Assembly: GCA_035326425.1 (NCBI GenBank)
Contig: DAOLFG010000018.1
Span: 1 to 64,000, forward strand
Reading direction: 5' to 3'
From: CALKJU01 sp035326425
GTDB taxonomy: Bacteria; Pseudomonadota; Alphaproteobacteria; Geminicoccales; Geminicoccaceae
Length of the DNA: 64,000 nt
Part shown: positions 18,685-27,074 of the stretch, piece by piece
Position numbering within the stretch: position 1 is the first letter of the stretch
Layout of the letters: every line of letters begins with the position of its first letter
Program-made: the position numbers and the translations under genes
The notes under the pieces: model-generated
Seen by the model: only the letters and a program-made list of their open reading frames with translations
Database searches by the model: none
Told to the model about the DNA's origin: nothing

Positions 18685-18706
18685 CGGCACAACCGGGACC
18701 CGGGCG

Positions 18707-19765
18707 ATGGCGACCAACATGGCCGCGCGACCGCTGGGCGGGCGCTTCCGTCTGGGCAAGGGCTCGAAGAGCGTCCTTGCCTCGATCGGCAGCGCCGTCG
18801 TCACGCTGTTCCTGCTGGTCGCCCTCACCTTCATCATCGGCCGCCTGCTGCCGCTCGACCCGGTGGCCGCCGTCGTCGGCGACGACGCCGACCAGGCGAC
18901 CTACGACCAGATGTACAAAGAGCTGGGCATGGACCGGCCGATCTGGGAGCAGTTCGGCTGGTTCCTCGGCCGGGTCGTGCGCGGCGACTTCGGCAACGCC
19001 CTGCTCACCAGCCAGCCGGTGGTGGAGGACATCGCCCGGGTGTTCCCGGCCACCATCGAGCTGGCGACGGTGACGATCGTCCTGGGTGCGGGCATCGGCG
19101 TGCCCTTGGGCGTCTATGCCGCCGTCTATCGCGGCCGCTTCGCCGACTATCTCGTCCGCCTGCTGTCGCTGCTGGGCTATTCGACGCCGATCTTCTGGCT
19201 GGGCCTGATCGGCCTTCTCGTCTTCTACGCCAAGCTCGGCTGGGTCGGCGGCAGCGGCCGGCTCGACCTCTATTATCTCGACCTCGTGCCGGAACGGACC
19301 GGCCTGCTGCTGGTCGATTCGCTGCTGGCCGGCGACTACGAGGTCTTCTGGAGCGCCTTCCGCCACATCATCCTGCCGGCCTCGGTCCTGGGCTACGCCT
19401 CCATCGCCTACATCAGCCGGATGACCCGCAGCTTCATGCTGGAGCAGATGGGCGAGGAATACATCATCGCCGCCCGCGCCAAGGGCGTGCCGCTGCAGCG
19501 GCTGATCTGGCGCCATGCCTTCCTCAACATCCGGGTCCAGGTCGTCACCATCGTCGCCCTGTCCTATGGCGGCATGCTCGAGGGCGCCGTCCTGATCGAG
19601 ACTGTCTTCGGCTGGCCGGGCTTCGGCCAGTACCTCACCAACGCGCTGCTGATCGGCGACATGAACGCGGTGGTCGCCTCGGTGCTGCTGGTCGGCGTGA
19701 TCTTCATCGGCCTCAACCTGATCTCGGACCTGCTGTACCGAGTCTTCGATCCGCGCACCCGATGA
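18707..19765 (+). CDS. Dpp/Opp-type ABC permease B (copy 1)
   Basis: This 352-residue DppB-like integral membrane protein has the first helix at about 30-50 (VVTLFLLVALTFIIGRLLPLDP) and the TMD-ABC interface segment EEYIIAARAKGVPLQRLIWRHAF. It starts 22 bp after the binding protein, and its end overlaps the next permease by four bases (ATGA). Confidence 0.92.
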   Translation: MATNMAARPLGGRFRLGKGSKSVLASIGSAVVTLFLLVALTFIIGRLLPLDPVAAVVGDDADQATYDQMYKELGMDRPIWEQFGWFLGRVVRGDFGNALLTSQPVVEDIARVFPATIELATVTIVLGAGIGVPLGVYAAVYRGRFADYLVRLLSLLGYSTPIFWLGLIGLLVFYAKLGWVGGSGRLDLYYLDLVPERTGLLLVDSLLAGDYEVFWSAFRHIILPASVLGYASIAYISRMTRSFMLEQMGEEYIIAARAKGVPLQRLIWRHAFLNIRVQVVTIVALSYGGMLEGAVLIETVFGWPGFGQYLTNALLIGDMNAVVASVLLVGVIFIGLNLISDLLYRVFDPRTR

Positions 19766-20670
19766 CCAGAAACCCTCCTGGCCTCCGCGGCTGGCTGCTG
19801 TCCGACACCGTCGACTCGCCGCTGCACGCCCTGGCCCAGAGCAGCTATCTCGGCTGGCGGCGCTTCGCGGCCAATCCGCTGAGCCTGCTCGGCCTCGCCA
19901 TCATCATGCTGCTGATCGCCACCGCGGTCTTCGCGCCCTGGCTCGCCACCCAGCCGCCCGCCGAGCAGAACCTGCAGAACGTCCTGCAGCCGCCCGGCGG
20001 CGAGCATGTCTTCGGCACCGACGAACTCGGCCGCGACATCTGGTCGAGGCTGATCTGGGGCAGCCGGATCACGCTGATGATCGTCGTGCTGGTCAGCATC
20101 ATCGTCGCTCCGATCGGCCTGCTGGTCGGCACGGTCTCCGGATATCTCGGCGGCTGGGTCGACATCGTGCTGATGCGCGTGACCGACCTGTTCCTCGCCT
20201 TCCCCAGCCTCATCCTTGCCCTGGCCTTCGTGGCCGCCCTCGGCCCCGGCCTCGAGAACACCATCGTCGCAATCGCGCTCACCATCTGGCCGCCGATCGC
20301 CCGGCTCGCGCGGGCCGAGACCTTGACCGTGCGCAACGCCGACTACATCGCCGCCGTGCGCCTGGCCGGCGCGTCGCCGTGGCGGATCGTGCTGCGCCAC
20401 GTCGTGCCGATGTGCATCCCGTCCGTCGTCGTGCGCGTGACGCTGAACATGGCCGGCATCATCCTGACGGCCGCCGGCCTCGGCTTCCTGGGCCTCGGGG
20501 CCCAGCCGCCCTCGCCGGAATGGGGTGCCATGGTCTCGACCGGCCGGCGGTTCATGCTCGACAGCTGGTGGCTGGTGACGATCCCCGGCCTCGCCATCCT
20601 CGCCGTCAGCCTCGCCTTCAACCTCGTCGGCGACGGCCTGCGCGACGTGCTGGACCGCCGCGGCAACTGA
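19762..20670 (+). CDS. Dpp/Opp-type ABC permease C (copy 1)
   Basis: This 302-residue DppC-like permease has the N-terminal OppC domain helix (NPLSLLGLAIIMLLIATAVF), the conserved GTDELGRDIWSR segment and the ATPase-docking motif NADYIAAVRLAGASPWRIVLRHV. It ends module 1, and a second binding-protein gene begins 26 bp later, so transcription is likely continuous. Confidence 0.92.
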   Translation: MTRNPPGLRGWLLSDTVDSPLHALAQSSYLGWRRFAANPLSLLGLAIIMLLIATAVFAPWLATQPPAEQNLQNVLQPPGGEHVFGTDELGRDIWSRLIWGSRITLMIVVLVSIIVAPIGLLVGTVSGYLGGWVDIVLMRVTDLFLAFPSLILALAFVAALGPGLENTIVAIALTIWPPIARLARAETLTVRNADYIAAVRLAGASPWRIVLRHVVPMCIPSVVVRVTLNMAGIILTAAGLGFLGLGAQPPSPEWGAMVSTGRRFMLDSWWLVTIPGLAILAVSLAFNLVGDGLRDVLDRRGN

Positions 20671-20696
20671 CTACCGACCCAGGGAGTGATCACGGC

Positions 20697-22268
20697 ATGC
20701 AACGCCTTCTCCTCGCCACCGCGAGCCTCTTCGCCGTCGCATCGGCGGCTTCGGCCGCGACACCACCCAACATGCTGGTGATCGGCACCGACGTCGGCGC
20801 CATCCCGACCCTCGACCCGGCGGCGCTGAACGCGCGGACGCCATCGGAGGTGATGGCGAACTTCTACGACAATCTGGTCAAGCTCGACTGGAACGACATG
20901 GTCAACGTCAAGCCGATGCTGGCCGAGAGCTGGGAGGTGTCGCCGGACGGCCGCAGGATCACCTTCAAGCTCCGTTCGGATGCGAAGTTCGCCTCGGGCA
21001 ATCCGATCACCGCCGAGGATGTCGCCTGGTCGCTGCAGCGCGTCATCAAGGTGAAGCTGGTGGGCGCCACCGACATAGCGCTGTGGGGCTTCACGGCGGA
21101 GAACGTCGACAAGGCCATCCGCGCCGAGGGCGACACCGTCGTCGTCGAGACGCCCGATCCGGTGAGCCCGGAGCTGGTGCTCTACTCCCTGGCCGGCGCC
21201 TCCGTCGGCATCGTCGACCGCAAGGTGGCGCTGGAGCACGAGCAGGGCGGCGACCTCGCCCGCGAATGGCTGAAGGCGAACTCGGCCGGCAGCGGCCCGT
21301 TCAAGCTCAACCAGTGGCGCCCCAACGACATCCTGATCGCCGAGCGCAACGACGACTACTATGGCGGCAAGCCCGCCATGCAGCGGGTCGTCATGCGCAA
21401 CATCACCGAGTCCGGGGCGCTGCGCCTGCAGGTCGAGCAGGGCGACGTCGATGTCGCCCACTACCTGAACTCGTCCGACCTCGATGTCCTGGTCCAGAAC
21501 AAGGATATGGTGATCGAGAACACGCCGGGCTTCGGGTTCTACTATATCGGCCTCAACATGCAGGACGAGATCCTGTCGAAACCGAAGGTACGCGAGGCCT
21601 TCAAGTACCTGCTCGACTGGGAGGCACTGGCCAAGTCGACAATGACCTTCGCCGGCTTCCCGCACCAGTCGATCATCCCCAAGGGCATGCCCGGCTCGAC
21701 CGAGGAGATCTTCTACCGCTACGACCCGGAGAAGGCCAAGCAGCTGCTCGCCGAGGCCGGCTACCCCAACGGCTTCAAGAAGAAGCTCTACCCCGCCGGC
21801 CCCGGCCTGCATCTGCAGAACGTCGAGCTGCTGCAGGCCAGCGCCAAGGCGGCGGGTGTCGAGCTGGAGATCGTCCCCGGCCGCCATACCGAAGCGTTCC
21901 GCGACCGCAAGTTCGAGGTCTACATGGGCAACTCGGGTGCGAAGATGCCCGACCCGTTCGCAACCCTCACCCATTACGCCTACAACCCGGACAACCGCAA
22001 CGAGGCCAAGCTCGGCAGCTACTACATGTGGCGTACCGCCTGGGACATGCCCGAGTTCACCAAGATGGTCGACCAGTCGAAGAGCGAGACCGACCCCGCC
22101 AAGCGCGCGGAAATCTTCGCCATGCTCGACAAGCAGTATCGTGACGACAATCCGCCGCTGATCGTCTTCTTCCAGCGCACGGATCCTTACGTGATCCGCA
22201 GCAATGTCGAGGGCTATCACGGCCATCCGACCTGGTCGACGCGCTGGGACGCCACGACGAAGAAGTGA
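20697..22268 (+). CDS. Dpp/Opp-type ABC transporter binding protein (copy 2)
   Basis: This 523-residue family 5 binding protein is paralogous to the one at 17083 (shared SGPFKLN-W-PND, VRE/VRQA and FYY-G motifs). The ATG at 20697 follows an agggagtga ribosome-binding site and opens a clean signal peptide (MQRLLLATASLFAVASAASAA). The frame is open upstream but overlaps the previous permease there. The strong divergence between the two binding proteins suggests two different ligands feeding similar channels. Confidence 0.9.
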   Translation: MQRLLLATASLFAVASAASAATPPNMLVIGTDVGAIPTLDPAALNARTPSEVMANFYDNLVKLDWNDMVNVKPMLAESWEVSPDGRRITFKLRSDAKFASGNPITAEDVAWSLQRVIKVKLVGATDIALWGFTAENVDKAIRAEGDTVVVETPDPVSPELVLYSLAGASVGIVDRKVALEHEQGGDLAREWLKANSAGSGPFKLNQWRPNDILIAERNDDYYGGKPAMQRVVMRNITESGALRLQVEQGDVDVAHYLNSSDLDVLVQNKDMVIENTPGFGFYYIGLNMQDEILSKPKVREAFKYLLDWEALAKSTMTFAGFPHQSIIPKGMPGSTEEIFYRYDPEKAKQLLAEAGYPNGFKKKLYPAGPGLHLQNVELLQASAKAAGVELEIVPGRHTEAFRDRKFEVYMGNSGAKMPDPFATLTHYAYNPDNRNEAKLGSYYMWRTAWDMPEFTKMVDQSKSETDPAKRAEIFAMLDKQYRDDNPPLIVFFQRTDPYVIRSNVEGYHGHPTWSTRWDATTKK

Positions 22269-23320
22269 TGGCCTCCGCCCTCCGGACATCCCGCGGCAAC
22301 GCCGCCGCAGCGACCCGCCTCCGCGGGGCGCTGCGGCTTGCGCTCACCGCCTTCATCACCCTGCTGGGCCTCCTGTTCCTCACCTTCATGATGGGCCGGC
22401 TGCTGCCGGCCGATCCGGTGGTGGCGGTGGTCGGGCACGAGGCGCCGCGGGAGGTCTACGAGCGGGTCTACAAGGAGCTGGGGCTGGACCGGCCGGTGGT
22501 GGTCCAGTTCTTGGCCTATGTCGGCAACGTCCTGCGGGGCGATCTCGGCCAGTCGCTGACCACCAGCCACCCGGTGGCGCGCGATCTGCTGATGGTCTTT
22601 CCCGCCACGGTCGAGCTTGCCGTGGTCGCCATCCTGGCGGGCACCCTGATCGGCGTGCCGCTCGGGATCGCCGCCGCCGCCAACAGGGGCACGTGGATCG
22701 ACCATGTGGCGCGCATCGTCGGCCTCGCCGGTCATTCGGTGCCGATCTTCTGGCTCGGCCTGATGGCGCTGTTCCTGTTCTACGCCAAGCTGCAATGGGT
22801 GGGCGCTTCCGGCCGCGTCGATGTCTTCTACGAGGGCCTCGTGACGCCGATCACCGGCTTCCTGCTGCTCGACTCGGCAATGGCCGGCGAGCGGGAGGTG
22901 TTCAGGAGCGCGCTGTCGCACATCATCCTGCCCGGCACGCTGCTGGGCTACTATTCGGTCGCCTACATCAGCCGCATGACACGCAGCTTCATGCTGGAGC
23001 AGCTGAGCCAGGAATATGTGATCGCCGCCCGCGCCAAGGGCGTCAGCCGCCAGGCCGTCATCTGGAAGCACGCCTTCAAGAACATCCGCGTCCAGCTCCT
23101 GACCGTCCTGGCCCTGACCTTCGGCGGCCTGCTCGACGGTGCGGTGCTGATCGAGACCGTGTTCGGCTGGCCGGGCCTCGGCCAGTACCTGACCCGCGGC
23201 CTCGCCGAGAGCGACATGAACGTGGTGATGGGGGCGGTGCTGCTGATCGGCGTCGTGTTCTTCACCGTCAATGCGGCCACCGACCGCCTCTACCGCATCC
23301 TGGACCCGCGCACCCGATGA
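22268..23320 (+). CDS. Dpp/Opp-type ABC permease B (copy 2)
   Basis: This 350-residue DppB homologue overlaps the preceding stop as TGATG; a GTG three bases earlier is the alternative start. It contains the same family elements as copy 1 (FMMGRLLPADPVVAVVGHEAP, QEYVIAARAKGVSRQAVIWKHAF). It is linked to the next permease by a four-base ATGA overlap. Confidence 0.92.
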   Translation: MASALRTSRGNAAAATRLRGALRLALTAFITLLGLLFLTFMMGRLLPADPVVAVVGHEAPREVYERVYKELGLDRPVVVQFLAYVGNVLRGDLGQSLTTSHPVARDLLMVFPATVELAVVAILAGTLIGVPLGIAAAANRGTWIDHVARIVGLAGHSVPIFWLGLMALFLFYAKLQWVGASGRVDVFYEGLVTPITGFLLLDSAMAGEREVFRSALSHIILPGTLLGYYSVAYISRMTRSFMLEQLSQEYVIAARAKGVSRQAVIWKHAFKNIRVQLLTVLALTFGGLLDGAVLIETVFGWPGLGQYLTRGLAESDMNVVMGAVLLIGVVFFTVNAATDRLYRILDPRTR

Positions 23321-24225
23321 GCGCTTCCTCCGCTACCTGGCGCGACTGGCTCGTGCTGCAGGAGCCGACCACCTCGGCCCAGGCCGCGGCGCAGGCCTGC
23401 TGGCGCTTCTGGCTGATCTTCACCCGCCAGCGCCTCGGGGTGATCGGCGGCGCCATCATCCTGCTGCTGATCCTGGGCGCCATCGGCGCTCCGCTGCTGG
23501 CGACGCATGATCCGCTGGCGCAGAACATGCCGATCCGGCTGCAGCCGCCCAGCGCCGAGCACTGGTTCGGCACGGACAATTTCGGCCGCGACGTCTATTC
23601 GCGTGTCATCTACGGCACCCGGACCACGCTGCAGGTGGTCGTCCTGGTGACGGTGATCGTGGCCCCGCTGGGACTGCTGATCGGCGCCACAGCCGGCTAT
23701 GTCGGCGGCTGGGCCGACGAGGTGCTGATGCGGGTCACCGACATCTTCCTCGCCTTTCCCGGCCTGATCCTGGCCATGGGCTTCGTGGCTGCCCTGGGGC
23801 CGGGCCTCGGCAACGCCATCGTCGCCATAGCCCTCACCGCCTGGCCACCGATCGCCCGGCTGGCGCGGGCCGAATCGCTGACGGTGCGGGGCAGCGACTA
23901 CATCGCCGCCGCCCGCCTGCAGGGCTCGCCCGCCTCGCGTATCATCATCCGCCACGTCATCCCGATGTGCCTGCCGTCGGTGATCGTGCGTGCCACGCTC
24001 AATATGGCGGGCTTCATCCTGACCGCCGCCGGCCTCGGCTTCCTCGGCGTCGGTGCCCAGCCGCCCAGCCCCGAATGGGGGGCCATGGTCTCGGCAGGGC
24101 GGCAGTTCATGTTCGACAGCCCCTGGGTTGTGGCCGCTCCCGGCCTCGCCATTGCCCTGGTGAGCCTCGCCTTCAACCTCTTCGGCGACGCGCTGCGCGA
24201 CGCCTTCGATCCCCGGACGGAGTGA
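23317..24225 (+). CDS. Dpp/Opp-type ABC permease C (copy 2)
   Basis: This 302-residue DppC homologue has the same length as copy 1 and shares long near-identical stretches (AGLGFLG-GAQPPSPEWGAMVS). GTDNFGRDVYSR and GSDYIAAARLQGSPASRIIIRHV are the interface motifs. The two ATPase genes follow directly, with two bases between the stop and the next ATG. Confidence 0.92.
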   Translation: MSASSATWRDWLVLQEPTTSAQAAAQACWRFWLIFTRQRLGVIGGAIILLLILGAIGAPLLATHDPLAQNMPIRLQPPSAEHWFGTDNFGRDVYSRVIYGTRTTLQVVVLVTVIVAPLGLLIGATAGYVGGWADEVLMRVTDIFLAFPGLILAMGFVAALGPGLGNAIVAIALTAWPPIARLARAESLTVRGSDYIAAARLQGSPASRIIIRHVIPMCLPSVIVRATLNMAGFILTAAGLGFLGVGAQPPSPEWGAMVSAGRQFMFDSPWVVAAPGLAIALVSLAFNLFGDALRDAFDPRTE

Positions 24226-24227
24226 GC

Positions 24228-25088
24228 ATGGCCGACCAACCTATGCTCGAGATACGCAACCTGCGCGTCCGCTTCGAGACCCCGCAGGGGCCGATGTACG
24301 CCGTCGACGGCGTCAGCTTCAGCCTCGGCCGCGAGAAGCTGGGCATCGTCGGCGAATCCGGCTCGGGCAAGTCGATGTCCGGCCGCGCCATCCTCAAGCT
24401 CACGCCGCCGCAGGCCACGGTGACGGCCGACAGGCTGCGTTTCGAGGAGGTCGATCTGCTGAAGGCGACCGAGCGGCAGATGCTCGACATCCGCGGCAGT
24501 CGCATCGGCATGATCCTGCAGGATCCCAAATACTCGCTGAACCCGGTGGTCAGGGTCGGCGAGCAGATCGCCGAGGCCTATCGCCTGCATCGCAAGGCCG
24601 GCAAGGCCGAGGCCCGCTCCAGGGCACTGGCGATGCTGGAGGCGGTGCAGATCCGCGACCCCGCACGCGTCTTCGATCTCTATCCGCACGAGGTCTCGGG
24701 CGGCATGGGCCAGCGCATCATGATCGCCATGATGCTGGTGGCCGAGCCGTCGCTGCTGATCGCCGACGAGCCGACCTCCGCACTCGACGTCACCGTCCGC
24801 ATGGAGGTGCTGAACCTGCTGGACGAGCTGATCCGCAGCCGCGGCCTCGGCCTGATCTTCGTCAGCCACGACCTCAACCTGGTGCGCAAGTTCTGCGACC
24901 GGGTGATCATCATGTATGCCGGCCGCATCGTCGAGGCGCTGAAGGCCTCCGAGCTGGAGCATGCCCAGCACCCCTACACGCGAGGCCTGCTGGCCTCCCT
25001 GCCGCGGATCCACAGCCCCCGCCCGCGCCTGCCCGTGCTCAAGCGGGAGCCTGGCTGGCGCACCAGCCCGAGCGTGAGCGCAGCATGA
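24228..25088 (+). CDS. Dpp/Opp-type ABC ATPase D
   Basis: This 286-residue ATPase has Walker A GESGSGKS, signature VSGGMGQR and Walker B LLIADEPTSALD with a switch His in FVSHDL. It is shorter than typical DppD (about 320-330) because the C-terminal oligopeptide-transporter extension is trimmed. Its last four bases overlap the next ATPase (ATGA). It must serve both upstream channel modules, since no second ATPase pair is present. Confidence 0.92.
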   Translation: MADQPMLEIRNLRVRFETPQGPMYAVDGVSFSLGREKLGIVGESGSGKSMSGRAILKLTPPQATVTADRLRFEEVDLLKATERQMLDIRGSRIGMILQDPKYSLNPVVRVGEQIAEAYRLHRKAGKAEARSRALAMLEAVQIRDPARVFDLYPHEVSGGMGQRIMIAMMLVAEPSLLIADEPTSALDVTVRMEVLNLLDELIRSRGLGLIFVSHDLNLVRKFCDRVIIMYAGRIVEALKASELEHAQHPYTRGLLASLPRIHSPRPRLPVLKREPGWRTSPSVSAA

Positions 25089-25873
25089 TCGACGTCAACG
25101 GCCTCACCATCGATCTCGGCGAAGGCGAGGGCCGCATCCGTGCGGTCAACGGCGTCGGCTTCCACGTCGGCAAGGGCGAGACCTTCGGCCTGGTCGGCGA
25201 ATCCGGCTGCGGCAAGTCGACGGTGCTGCGCGCCATGTCCGGCCTCAACGAGCACTACGAGGGCTCGATCCGCGTCGAGGGCCAGGAGCTGCCCCACAGG
25301 CGCGACAAGGCGTTCTTCAAGCGCGTGCAGATGGTCTTCCAGGACCCCTACGGCTCGCTGCACCCGCGGCAGACCGTCAACAGCCAGCTCATGGAGCCGG
25401 CCCGCATCCACGGCCTCGGCAACCCCGAATCCCGCGTCGTCGAGGTGCTGGAGGCCGTGGGGCTGGGCGCGGCCTTCCGATTCCGCTACCCGCACCAGCT
25501 CTCCGGCGGCCAGCGGCAGCGGGTGGCCGTCGCCCGCGCCCTGGTGCTGGAGCCGCAGGTGCTGCTGCTCGACGAGCCGACCTCGGCGCTGGACGTCTCG
25601 GTGCAGGCCGAGGTGCTGAACCTGCTCTGCGACATCCGCGAGCAGCGGCACCTGACCTACATCCTGGTCAGCCACGACCTCGGCGTCATCGCGCACATGT
25701 GCGGCCGCCTCGCCGTCATGGAGCGCGGCCAGATCGTCGAGGAGCTGGGCCAGCAGGCCCTGGTCCGGGGCGAAGCCCACCACCCCTATACCCAACGCCT
25801 GCTGCGGGCGAGCGAGGCCTATGGCGAGGGCCCGGCGACCGCGGCACACGTGACCGCCAATGCCGCCAACTGA
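25085..25873 (+). CDS. Dpp/Opp-type ABC ATPase F
   Basis: This 262-residue partner ATPase has Walker A GESGCGKST, signature LSGGQRQR, Walker B LLLDEPTSALD and the F-type family motif FQDPYGSLHPRQTV. Like its partner it is trimmed at the C-terminus. An enolase-superfamily gene starts ten bases after its stop, tying the transporter to acid-sugar catabolism. Confidence 0.92.
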   Translation: MIDVNGLTIDLGEGEGRIRAVNGVGFHVGKGETFGLVGESGCGKSTVLRAMSGLNEHYEGSIRVEGQELPHRRDKAFFKRVQMVFQDPYGSLHPRQTVNSQLMEPARIHGLGNPESRVVEVLEAVGLGAAFRFRYPHQLSGGQRQRVAVARALVLEPQVLLLDEPTSALDVSVQAEVLNLLCDIREQRHLTYILVSHDLGVIAHMCGRLAVMERGQIVEELGQQALVRGEAHHPYTQRLLRASEAYGEGPATAAHVTANAAN

Positions 25874-25882
25874 GGAATGTGC

Positions 25883-27034
25883 ATGAAGATCGTCGAGGTG
25901 ACGAGCAAGGTCTTCACCTACAAGACCAACAAGATGAGCGACACGGATGGCCATACCCATCCGGGGCCCGAGCGCCAGGCCAAGATGGGGCTGCTGACCG
26001 TCACCGCCGATGACGGCACGCAGGGTCACATCACCACCAGCCAGCATTTCCTGCGCGAGGACATCCTCGCCGACTTCATCCGCCCGGTGCTGGTCGGCCA
26101 GGATCCGCTGCGCATCGAGAAGCTGTGGTACGGCCTCTACAAGTGGCAGCGCGGCAGCAGCGGCCGGCTCACCGACCGCGTGGTCTGCGCCGCCGAGCTG
26201 GCCTTGTGGGACCTCGTCGGCAAGAAGCTGGGCCAGCCGGTCTGGAAGCTGCTGGGCGGCTACCGCGACAAGATCCTGGCCTACGGCAGCACGATGTGCG
26301 GCGACGACATCGAGGACGGCCTGGCCACGCCCGAGGACTATGGTCGGTTCGCCGAGTGGCTGGTGAAGAGCCGCGGCTACAAGGCGGTCAAGCTGCACAC
26401 CTGGATGCCGCCCATCCCGGGTGCCCCCAACGTCAAGATGGACTACGCCGCCTGCGCCGCCGTGCGCGAGGCCGTCGGCCCCGACATTCCGCTGATGCTC
26501 GACCCCAACCACTGGTACAGCCGGCAGGACGCGCTCTGGCTGTGCAACAAGCTGCAGGAGCTGAACTTCCTCTGGATCGAGGAGATGATGGAGGAGGCCT
26601 CGCTCAGCTCCTACCAGTGGCTGACCGCCAACGTGCACAGGCTCAACATCCTCGGGCCCGAGAGCATGGAAGGCAAGCACTGGACCCGTGCCGAGTGGGC
26701 GTCGAAGGGTGCCTGCGACATGCTGCGGACCGGCGTGTGGGACGTCGGCGGCATCGGCCCGGCGATGAAGTGCGCGCGGATCGCCGAGGGCTTCCACATG
26801 CTGACCGAGGTCCACGGCACCGGCGCCGGCAACATGGCGGTCTGCGCCGCCATCCAGAACACCACCTACTACGAGCGCGGCCTGCTCCACCCGCACGTCG
26901 ACTACGACGTGCCGCCGGCCTACCTCAACCGCATCGACGACGAGATGGACAAGGACGGCTACGTCCGCTTCCGCGACGAGCCGGGCATCGGCCACGATGT
27001 GAACCTCGACTACATCAACGCTAACTTGGCGTGA
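25883..27034 (+). CDS. Enolase superfamily enzyme, mandelate racemase subgroup (1)
   Basis: This 383-residue enzyme probably dehydrates or isomerises a sugar acid. The barrel carries Lys170-x-His172 at the second strand, metal ligands Asp207, Glu233 and Glu260, and an Asp287/His311 dyad. This is the mandelate-racemase-subgroup pattern, except that His172 stands where the base Lys of KxK usually is. The ATG at 25883 is preferred over 25877 because GAGGA then has a six-base spacing. It ends the transporter operon, and a strong hairpin follows. Candidates include an aldarate dehydratase or an aldarolactone cycloisomerase. Confidence 0.85.
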   Translation: MKIVEVTSKVFTYKTNKMSDTDGHTHPGPERQAKMGLLTVTADDGTQGHITTSQHFLREDILADFIRPVLVGQDPLRIEKLWYGLYKWQRGSSGRLTDRVVCAAELALWDLVGKKLGQPVWKLLGGYRDKILAYGSTMCGDDIEDGLATPEDYGRFAEWLVKSRGYKAVKLHTWMPPIPGAPNVKMDYAACAAVREAVGPDIPLMLDPNHWYSRQDALWLCNKLQELNFLWIEEMMEEASLSSYQWLTANVHRLNILGPESMEGKHWTRAEWASKGACDMLRTGVWDVGGIGPAMKCARIAEGFHMLTEVHGTGAGNMAVCAAIQNTTYYERGLLHPHVDYDVPPAYLNRIDDEMDKDGYVRFRDEPGIGHDVNLDYINANLA

Positions 27035-27042
27035 GACACCCT

Positions 27043-27074
27043 CGACCTCGTGCTCGGCTCAGAGCACGAGGTCG
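27043..27074. terminator. Bidirectional hairpin between convergent genes
   Basis: CGACCTCGTGCTC (27043-27055) and GAGCACGAGGTCG (27062-27074) are perfect 13-bp inverted arms around a six-base loop. The hairpin begins nine bases after the enolase stop and covers the stop codon of the convergent FG-GAP gene. There is no clear T-tract on either side, so termination may be Rho-assisted. Confidence 0.7.

Noticed and set aside
20343..22289. A 648-codon antisense frame opposite the second binding protein
   Set aside because: No recognisable domain, and the sense strand encodes a complete binding protein with signal peptide.
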